From: Streptomyces luteogriseus
GTDB lineage: Bacteria > Actinomycetota > Actinomycetes > Streptomycetales > Streptomycetaceae
Length of the DNA: 64,000 nt
Reading direction: 5' to 3'
Assembly: GCF_014205055.1 (NCBI RefSeq)
Contig: NZ_JACHMS010000001.1
Span: 3,100,001-3,164,000, forward strand
Below are positions 58,956-64,000 of this stretch, piece after piece. The notes under the pieces were generated by a model. It worked only from the letters and a program-made list of their open reading frames with translations, had not been told where the DNA came from and did not search any database. The position numbers were made by a program, and so were the translations under genes. Every line of letters begins with the position of its first letter. Positions within the stretch are counted from its first letter, which is position 1.

Positions 58956-58968
58956 GCCGTCACGGGCG

Positions 58969-59160
58969 TCAGTCGTCGAAGTGTGTTTTGGAGCCCGCGG
59001 TGGACGCCGTCGTCCCGACCGCCAGCAGGAGGTCCGGGTCGCTGACCGCCGGGCGGCCGTCGGGGAGCACGTTCAACTGGAGCGCGTCGTCGAAGCGGTA
59101 GGGCGGTACCGCCGTCGGAAGTGACGTGGGTCGCGCGTAGTTGAGGGTGAACGGTCGCAC
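58969..59160 (-). CDS. tgmA: graspetide precursor peptide
   Basis: A 63-residue precursor of the TIGR04186 type. The leader carries PFTLNYARP and PPYRFDDALQLNVLPDGRPA, the conserved recognition sequence. The putative core is residues 44-63: T50, T51, S53, T54, S57 and T59 as possible donors, K58 as possible amide donor, D62 and D63 as acceptors (GTTASTAGSKTHFDD). The GTG start at 59160 has GGAGG at 6 nt; a longer frame exists but has no ribosome site. It lies directly upstream of tgmB. The family name is secure; the ring pattern is not predictable. Confidence 0.9.
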   Translation of the reverse strand: MRPFTLNYARPTSLPTAVPPYRFDDALQLNVLPDGRPAVSDPDLLLAVGTTASTAGSKTHFDD

Positions 59161-59380
59161 TCGAAGCCTCCGGGTTCGCGCACTGCCCGCATGTGGTGCC
59201 ACGCGCGTACCCCGCACGAGGACGCATTCATCACGTCTCATCCACATCACCGGCATTACGTCGTCCAATTCCTTCACTACTTACACACCGAAAGTGGCGC
59301 CGGAATCGTCACAGGGGTCCACCTGAGGCCGTGCCGGACAGGGCCGGCGCGGTCATTCGGCGGCGGTGGAGCGGCAGGGG
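59161..59380. other. 220-bp region upstream of tgmA
   Basis: No gene is visible. A local AT-rich stretch (59240-59300) likely holds the tgmAB promoter on the minus strand; TTGGAC (59263-59268) is a possible -35, with no good -10. It also contains the end of the sigma-partner transcription unit, without an obvious hairpin. Confidence 0.4.
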
Positions 59381-60142
59381 TCACTCGCCCTTGCCGCCGC
59401 CCGGGCGGCCGTTGCCGACGCTTCCCTTGCCCGTCGTGCCCCTGTTCCCGGCCGCGCCCGCTCCCGCGCCGGGGTTCACCACGACGTCGCCGGGCTTTCC
59501 CGGGTCGCCGGATCCGCCCGGCGCGGCCGTGGACCGCGCCAGCCGCTCGGCGCAGTACGCGTCGACCTCGTCCTCGCCGCCCGCCGCGGCGACGAGCCGC
59601 TGCCAAGCGGTCGCCCCGAGCGCCGTTCCCCGGCCCTCGACCCGCTCGTAGGCGCGGCATTGGGCCGCGGTGTCCGGGGCGGATGACGGGCCGCCCCGCC
59701 CCGGACCGTCCGAGGGGACCTGCGTGGCCTGGCCGCCCGACCGGGCGGGGGCGGGGGCGGAGGAGGGCGCCGTCCCGCCGGTGCCGTTCGCGGGCGAGCC
59801 CACGGAACCGATGGCCGCGACCGCGACTCCGCCCAGCGCGATGCTGGTGAACACGGCGGCAGCCGTGGTCTTCACGGGGCGGCCGGTACGCCCCGGGGCG
59901 GGCAGCCGCCAGTCGTCCCGGTGCCGGGTACGCGCTCCGTGTGCTCCCGCGTCGCGGGCGGTCCGGAAGGCGGCCACAGCGCGGCGCTCGGCCTCGGGGC
60001 CGGGGTCGTCCGCGGTGAGGGCGGCGGTCAGGACCGCGCGCAGCGCGGTGTCGTCACGCGGGCCCCACGGACCGTCCGCGGCGTCGCCGGGGTGCACACG
60101 TCGACGGCCCGTCGCTCCGCCGCGGCTCAGCCGATCACCCAT
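59381..60142 (-). CDS. membrane protein paired with an ECF sigma factor (possible anti-sigma)
   Basis: A 253-residue protein with a charged N-terminal 90 residues, one membrane helix at about 92-114 (TTAAAVFTSIALGGVAVAAI) and an outside part rich in Gly, Pro, Ser and Ala with two cysteines (AAQCRAYERVEG, DAYCAERLAR). It overlaps the sigma gene by 16 bp, so they are co-expressed. Position and topology suit an anti-sigma factor, but no ZAS motif or known anti-sigma domain is seen. The ATG has AGGAACGGA upstream. The Gly-rich end (GKGSVGNGRPGGGKGE) is low complexity. Confidence 0.75.
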   Translation of the reverse strand: MGDRLSRGGATGRRRVHPGDAADGPWGPRDDTALRAVLTAALTADDPGPEAERRAVAAFRTARDAGAHGARTRHRDDWRLPAPGRTGRPVKTTAAAVFTSIALGGVAVAAIGSVGSPANGTGGTAPSSAPAPARSGGQATQVPSDGPGRGGPSSAPDTAAQCRAYERVEGRGTALGATAWQRLVAAAGGEDEVDAYCAERLARSTAAPGGSGDPGKPGDVVVNPGAGAGAAGNRGTTGKGSVGNGRPGGGKGE

Positions 60143-60879
60143 GTCCGTCGTCCGTTCCTGCCTGAGCTGTTCGATGGGTCCGCAACGCCGGCCCTGGACG
60201 CCGGACTGTCCGGCCACTGACGTCGTGACCGACGTCGACCTTCCAGCGTCTTCGGCGCGTCATCCGTCACACCCTCGCCGGCTTCCGGGTCGGGACCCAG
60301 CCGGCGGGCGAGGCGTTTCAGGCCCCGGTACGTGGCGGTGCGCACCGCACCGGGGCGCTTGCCGAGGACGCGCGCGGCGGCGGGGCCGTCCAGGCCGACG
60401 ACGACGCGCAGGAGCACGGCCTCGGCCTGGTCGCGCGGCAGCCCGCGGACCAGTTCCAGGGCCCGAGTGGTGGAGATGCTTTCCAGGGCCTGTTCCTGGG
60501 TGCTGTGCGGGCCGGGCAGCTCCAGCACGTCCTGTTCGAGCGCGCCGGGCCGTGGGCGCGATCGCTGGCGGCGCACATGGTCCAGTGCCCGGTGCCGGGC
60601 GATGGTGGCCGTCCAGCCGCGGAAGCCGTCCCCGTCTCCCTTGAACCGTCCGAGGTCCCGGGCGATCTGCAACCAGGCGTCGGACGCCACGTCCTCCGCG
60701 TCGTCGCCCACGAGCCCGCGCAGATAGCCGAGCAGGGCCGGCTGCACGAGCCGGTAGGCGACCGCGAAGGCCGCCTCGTCACCCTGCTGGGCCCGCGCCA
60801 CGGCCTCGCCCAGCTCGCCGTCGTGGGCCTGCGCGTAGCGCGATTGCCGTTCCTGACCCAAGACCGTCCTCGTTCGCAC
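60127..60879 (-). CDS. ECF-type sigma factor
   Basis: A 250-residue sigma-70 family protein with region 2 (RLVQPALLGYLRGLVGD, AEDVASDAWLQIARDL, FRGWTATIARHRALDHVRRQ) and region 4 (LPRDQAEAVLLRVVVGLDGP, KRPGAVRTATYRGLKRLARR). The last 40 residues (beginning EGRRRSRRQWPDSP) are unlike the family and may be an extension created by stop-codon loss or frameshift. The start is probably the GTG at 60879, without a good ribosome site. It is followed by a membrane partner overlapping by 16 bp. Confidence 0.88.
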   Translation of the reverse strand: MRTRTVLGQERQSRYAQAHDGELGEAVARAQQGDEAAFAVAYRLVQPALLGYLRGLVGDDAEDVASDAWLQIARDLGRFKGDGDGFRGWTATIARHRALDHVRRQRSRPRPGALEQDVLELPGPHSTQEQALESISTTRALELVRGLPRDQAEAVLLRVVVGLDGPAAARVLGKRPGAVRTATYRGLKRLARRLGPDPEAGEGVTDDAPKTLEGRRRSRRQWPDSPASRAGVADPSNSSGRNGRRTWVIG

Positions 60880-61108
60880 CGGGGTTCATGGCGAGTCCGT
60901 GCCGGCCGACGCGCCCCGTTCGCTGCGGCACCCTCATGGAGACAAGCGCGCGTCCTCACGGAAGTGTCACAGCGCACCAGGCGTCCCTCACATCTCATCG
61001 GGCCCCGGTGACGTTCAGCGCGAGCCGTGCGCTGTGTGAGTGACCGTCCCGGACCACTCTCCGTGCCGCACCTGACTCCCCCCGGGAGCGGGACGGAGAG
61101 GGACGGGG
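60880..61108. other. intergenic region upstream of the ECF sigma gene
   Basis: No gene is visible on either strand. It includes the sigma gene's upstream region and G/C-rich low-complexity DNA (GGGAGCGGGACGGAGAGGGA). I see no clear promoter. Confidence 0.4.
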
Positions 61109-61141
61109 GGCCGGGCTCCGTCCACTGCACGGAGCCCGGCC
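61109..61141 (-). terminator. hairpin terminator
   Basis: A perfect 13-bp stem GGCCGGGCTCCGT / ACGGAGCCCGGCC with a 7-nt loop lies 28 bp beyond the end of the LCP remnant. Confidence 0.8.
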
Positions 61142-61169
61142 GCCCCCGACACGCCCTGCGTCCCGCCGG

Positions 61170-61637
61170 TCAGCCCCGATCGTCGACACGCACAGGCCGG
61201 TCGTCGCGCAGTCCGGCGAAGAGCCGCTGCGCCTTCGCCGCGTCCCACTCGAGGGCACTCCGGCCGGCCGGGCCGGGCCCGGGCCCGGCCACGGGGACGT
61301 TCAACTGCCCGCCCCCGCCTCCCGAGGCGCTCTTCATCGCCCTGAACAGCGAGACGAGGCCGGACAGTTGCATGTCCTTGTCCACGACGAGGGTGTCCAG
61401 TCCCGCGCCCAGGGCGGGGTACGTACGGAACGGATCGAGCATGACCCCCGGCGCGGCGGTCTTGCGGGCGAGGGCCGAGAGAGCCCGGCCGCCCGGCTCC
61501 GGCGCGTGGACAGTGCTTTCCGACGGAGCCTGAGCCGGGGTCGGGGCAGGACCCGGAGGCGGAACAGGAGCCTGGGTCGGAACAGGATCCGGATACGGGT
61601 ACGGCCCTTGACCGAGATCGCCGTAGCCCCCTTGGCG
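61170..61637 (-). pseudogene. LytR-CpsA-Psr (LCP) family remnant with missing catalytic core
   Basis: The frame ends like the C-terminus of an LCP protein (DTLVVDKDMQLSGLVSLFRA, WDAAKAQRLFAGLRDDRP). Upstream in the same frame is a Pro/Tyr/Gln-rich stretch (GQGPYPYPDPVPTQAPVPPP) like the cytoplasmic N-terminus of Streptomyces LCP proteins, but no start codon, membrane helix or LCP phosphotransferase core lies between. An in-frame TAG (61638-61640) closes it on the left side. Best explained by internal deletion plus loss of the start. Confidence 0.65.
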
Positions 61638-61665
61638 CTACGAGTCGTGCCCGCCGGGCCGAGCC

Positions 61666-62175
61666 TCAGTCGGAGCTCCGGCGCAGGAGGGCGAGTTCCG
61701 CGTTCATCTCGGCGAGGAACCGGACGACCACGTCCAGTTCGCCGGGGCTGAACCGGCCCCGGGCCGCGTCGGTGCTGCGGGCCAGGGGACGGAAGTAGTC
61801 CCGGGCCACGCCCCGGGCCGTGTCGGCGTAGTGCAGGTGCACCACGCGGCGGTCGCCGGCGTCGCGGACCCGGCGGATGTGCCCGGCCCGCTCCAGCCGG
61901 TCGAGGCAGGCCGTCACCGCTCCGGACGTGAGGTTGAGCTGCCCCCGCAGACGGCCCGGCGTCATGGGTTCGCCCCCCGCGTCCGGGTCGGAGTCGGCGT
62001 CGAGGATCGCGATCAGGGCCTGCATGTCGGTGAGGTGCAGGCCCTGCTCCTGGGCGAACTCCTGGGCGATGCGGTTGAACTCGCTGTTCATCCGGCGCAA
62101 CAAGACGGCGAAGGCCTGCAACCCGGTGGGGTCGTCCGCCGGAAGAGATGCCGTGGGTGCACCGGAGCCGCTCAT
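61666..62175 (-). CDS. MarR-family transcriptional regulator
   Basis: A 169-residue MarR protein. The winged helix has LHLTDMQALIAILDADSD, LRGQLNLTSGAVTACLDRLE and the wing RAGHIRRVRDAGDRRVVHLH. A palindrome fitting a MarR site lies at 62194-62208 next to its start. It is divergent from the MMPL efflux gene, so it probably represses both until an inducer binds. The ATG has a GGGGGG leader; a start 8 codons upstream is less likely. Confidence 0.93.
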   Translation of the reverse strand: MSGSGAPTASLPADDPTGLQAFAVLLRRMNSEFNRIAQEFAQEQGLHLTDMQALIAILDADSDPDAGGEPMTPGRLRGQLNLTSGAVTACLDRLERAGHIRRVRDAGDRRVVHLHYADTARGVARDYFRPLARSTDAARGRFSPGELDVVVRFLAEMNAELALLRRSSD

Positions 62176-62193
62176 GCCCCCCAGCCTAGTATC

Positions 62194-62208
62194 TCTCAAT
62201 CATTGAGA
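62194..62208. promoter_or_regulatory. MarR-type operator palindrome
   Basis: TCTCAATCATTGAGA is a perfect palindrome around a central C, within AGTATCTC...GAGATACT. It lies between the divergent MarR and MMPL genes, 19 bp from the MarR start. Confidence 0.7.
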
Positions 62209-62259
62209 TACTTTATGAGTGAGTTACTTCTTCCGGTGGCTCACTTCCTACGGCTTGGG

Positions 62260-64000
62260 ATGCGCATGAGAACCGCACTGCGTCGGGCCCGGTGGCTCGT
62301 ACCGCTCGTCCTGCTCCTCGTCTGGCTGGGGGTGGGCGGAACGCTCGGCCCCTACGCGGGCAAGCTCGGCGAGGTCGCCACCAACGACCAGGCCGCCTTC
62401 CTGCCCCGGAGCGCCGAGTCCACCCGGGTGTTGGAGGCCCGCGCGGCCTTCGACCGGTCCGAGACCGTGCCGGCCATCGTGGTCTGGACGGCGGACGGGG
62501 CCCGGTTCACCGAGGACCGGCAGGCCGAGGCCACCCGGGCCGTCGCCGCGCTCGCCGGGAAGCCCGGCGTCGTGGGCCGCCCGTCGCCCGCCCTGCTCTC
62601 CGACGACCGCGAGGCGATACAGGCCGTCGTCCAGCTGGAGCCCGGCCTGGGCGACGAACTGCCCACCGTCCTCGACGCGGTGCGCGAGGCGGCCCGGGCC
62701 GTGCCGGGCACCACGGCGCAGATCGCCGGGCCCGCGGCCAGTCAGGCCGATCTGTCGGACGCTTTCGCGGGCATCGACGGACTGCTGCTGGGTGTGGCCC
62801 TCGGTGCCGTGCTGCTGATCCTGCTGCTGGTGTACCGGAGCGTGCTGCTGCCGTTCCTGATCATCCTGGGGTCGGTCTTCGCGCTGGGCCTCGCCTGTGC
62901 GGTCGTCTACGCCCTGGCCGACCGGGGCGTGGTCCGGGTCGACGGACAGGTCCAGGGCATCCTGTCGATCCTGGTGATCGGCGCCGCCACCGACTACGCC
63001 CTGCTGCTGGCCGCGCGCTTCCGTGAGGAACTCGCCCTGCGCGGGGACCGCTTCTCCGCCGCGGTGGCCGCCGTACGCCGCTCGTTCGGCGCGATCACCG
63101 CCAGCGCCGCCACCGTCGCGCTCGGCCTGCTGGCCCTGCTCGCGAGCGACCTCACCAACAACCGCGCCCTCGGGCCGGTCGGCGCCATCGGCATCGGCTG
63201 CGCCGTGCTCGCCACGCTCACCTTCCTGCCGGCCGCGCTGGCCCTGCTGGGCCGCACCGCCTACTGGCCGTCCCGGCCGAAGCCGCCGGAGGAGTCCGGG
63301 GAGGGAACCGGCGTGTGGCGCCGGGTCGCCAGGACGGTGAACGGCCGGCCGCGGCGGACCTGGGCGGTGACGGCGCTCGTGCTGGCCGCGTTCGCGGCCT
63401 TCTCGCCCTCCCTGTCCTCCAAGGGCGTGCCGCTCGACGAGATCTTCGTGAACGACGCGCCCTCGGTGGCCGCGCAGACGACGCTCGGTGCGCACTTCCC
63501 CGGCGGGTCCGGCAACCCGGCCGTCATCATCGCCGACGCCGGCCGCACCGCCGAGGTGACGGCCGCCGCACGGAGCACCGAGGGCGTGGCCTCCGCCGGC
63601 GCCGTCTCCGCCTCCGGCCGTCCCGGGGCGGGCAAGCCGCTCGTCGTCGACGGGCGCGTACGCATCGACGCCACCCTGAAGGCCGCGGCGGACAGCGACG
63701 CGGCCAAGGAGACGGTCGAGCGGCTGCGCACGGAGGTCCACGCGGTCTCCGGGGCCGACGCGCTGGTCGGCGGGTACACCGCGCAGCAGTACGACACCCA
63801 GCAGACCGCCGCCCGGGACCGGACGGTCATCGTGCCGATCGTGCTCGCCGTCATCCTGCTGATCCTGATGCTGCTGCTGCGTTCCCTGCTCGTGCCGGTG
63901 CTGCTGGTCGCGACCGTGGGGCTCAACTTCCTGGCGACGCTGGGGGTGTCGGCGCTGGTCTTCCAGCACCTGCTCGGGTTCAGCGGCACGGACGCGTCGG
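62260..64000 (+). CDS. MMPL/RND-family membrane transporter (3' end outside window)
   Basis: At least 580 residues are visible and the frame is open at the window edge. After an N-terminal helix (WLVPLVLLLVWLGVGGTL) comes a large outside domain, then helices GLLLGVALGAVLLILLLVYR, LPFLIILGSVFALGLACAVV, the SILVIGAATDYALLLAARFR segment with the conserved Asp-Tyr pair, and more; a second outside domain begins at about 370. MMPL proteins export lipids or drugs. Start is ATG 62260 or 62266 without a ribosome site. It is divergent from a MarR regulator and shares its operator. Confidence 0.92.
   Translation, partial: MRMRTALRRARWLVPLVLLLVWLGVGGTLGPYAGKLGEVATNDQAAFLPRSAESTRVLEARAAFDRSETVPAIVVWTADGARFTEDRQAEATRAVAALAGKPGVVGRPSPALLSDDREAIQAVVQLEPGLGDELPTVLDAVREAARAVPGTTAQIAGPAASQADLSDAFAGIDGLLLGVALGAVLLILLLVYRSVLLPFLIILGSVFALGLACAVVYALADRGVVRVDGQVQGILSILVIGAATDYALLLAARFREELALRGDRFSAAVAAVRRSFGAITASAATVALGLLALLASDLTNNRALGPVGAIGIGCAVLATLTFLPAALALLGRTAYWPSRPKPPEESGEGTGVWRRVARTVNGRPRRTWAVTALVLAAFAAFSPSLSSKGVPLDEIFVNDAPSVAAQTTLGAHFPGGSGNPAVIIADAGRTAEVTAAARSTEGVASAGAVSASGRPGAGKPLVVDGRVRIDATLKAAADSDAAKETVERLRTEVHAVSGADALVGGYTAQQYDTQQTAARDRTVIVPIVLAVILLILMLLLRSLLVPVLLVATVGLNFLATLGVSALVFQHLLGFSGTDAS

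Noticed and set aside
58969..59277. A longer TgmA of 102 residues
   Set aside because: The extra N-terminus has no graspetide leader sequence and no ribosome site; the GTG at 59160 has GGAGG.

Overview
The window is about 64 kb of very GC-rich (roughly 72%) actinobacterial chromosome. Codon use, gene families and interspersed intergenic elements point to a Streptomyces. The sequence shows no rRNA, tRNA, insertion sequence, prophage or CRISPR array. Most of it is conserved core chromosome, with a less conserved right-hand part from about 50 kb onward.

Layout, left to right. (1) 1-9.4 kb: an envelope-stress block with an MgtE-N/CBS protein, a DUF1003 protein, mrp, a hypothetical, tatB, an HtrA-like protease, a zinc anti-sigma factor, its ECF sigma factor and a divergent O-methyltransferase. 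The order matches, from memory, the Rv1220c-Rv1232c region around sigE of Mycobacterium tuberculosis. (2) 9.5-20.4 kb: small DUF3117 protein, enoyl-CoA hydratase, tag, a DivIVA-like protein, a FolP2-like protein, a LOG protein, dapE, a secreted lysozyme-like protein, dapC, fdxA, a GNAT enzyme and a SirB1-like protein. (3) 20.5-28.4 kb: an ABC-ABC-kinase-regulator operon, a large peptidoglycan-binding membrane protein and the mycothiol gene mshB with two small membrane proteins. (4) 28.5-43.8 kb: an S9 peptidase, a GNAT enzyme, a secreted protein, a five-gene peptide ABC transporter (BldK/Opp type), typA, and two lipoproteins, one a stand-alone solute-binding protein. (5) 44-48 kb: a small coiled-coil protein and an Sdh1-type succinate dehydrogenase operon, converging on a kinase-like phosphotransferase and a glycoside-hydrolase-like membrane protein. 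(6) 50-55.6 kb: a PAS-GAF-PP2C-HATPase phosphatase, an RsbW-like kinase, a Nudix hydrolase, a 25-bp tandem repeat array, a SPOR protein and a GntR/UTRA regulator. (7) 55.7-64 kb: a DUF4190/septum-formation-like protein, then a stretch with broken genes (histidine kinase, DUF4258, LytR-CpsA-Psr) around an intact two-gene graspetide (omega-ester RiPP) locus tgmA-tgmB, an ECF sigma/membrane partner pair, and a divergent MarR-MMPL efflux pair that runs off the right edge.

How the genes work together. Region 1 senses and repairs envelope damage (sigma/anti-sigma, HtrA) and exports folded proteins (TatB). dapE and dapC supply meso-diaminopimelate for the wall, and the lysozyme-like and peptidoglycan-binding proteins act on or bind it. 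mshB makes the thiol buffer mycothiol. The peptide transporter and S9 peptidase handle oligopeptides. Sdh feeds the quinone pool.

The most interesting accessory item is the tgmA-tgmB locus at 58.0-59.2 kb: a 63-residue precursor with a conserved graspetide leader and a short Thr/Ser-rich core ending in two Asp, followed 13 bp later by its ATP-grasp ligase. Other points of interest are a perfect 25-bp tandem array, coding ends made from interspersed repeats (mshB, a lipoprotein), an LCP pseudogene with its catalytic core missing, and a probable ATT start codon.
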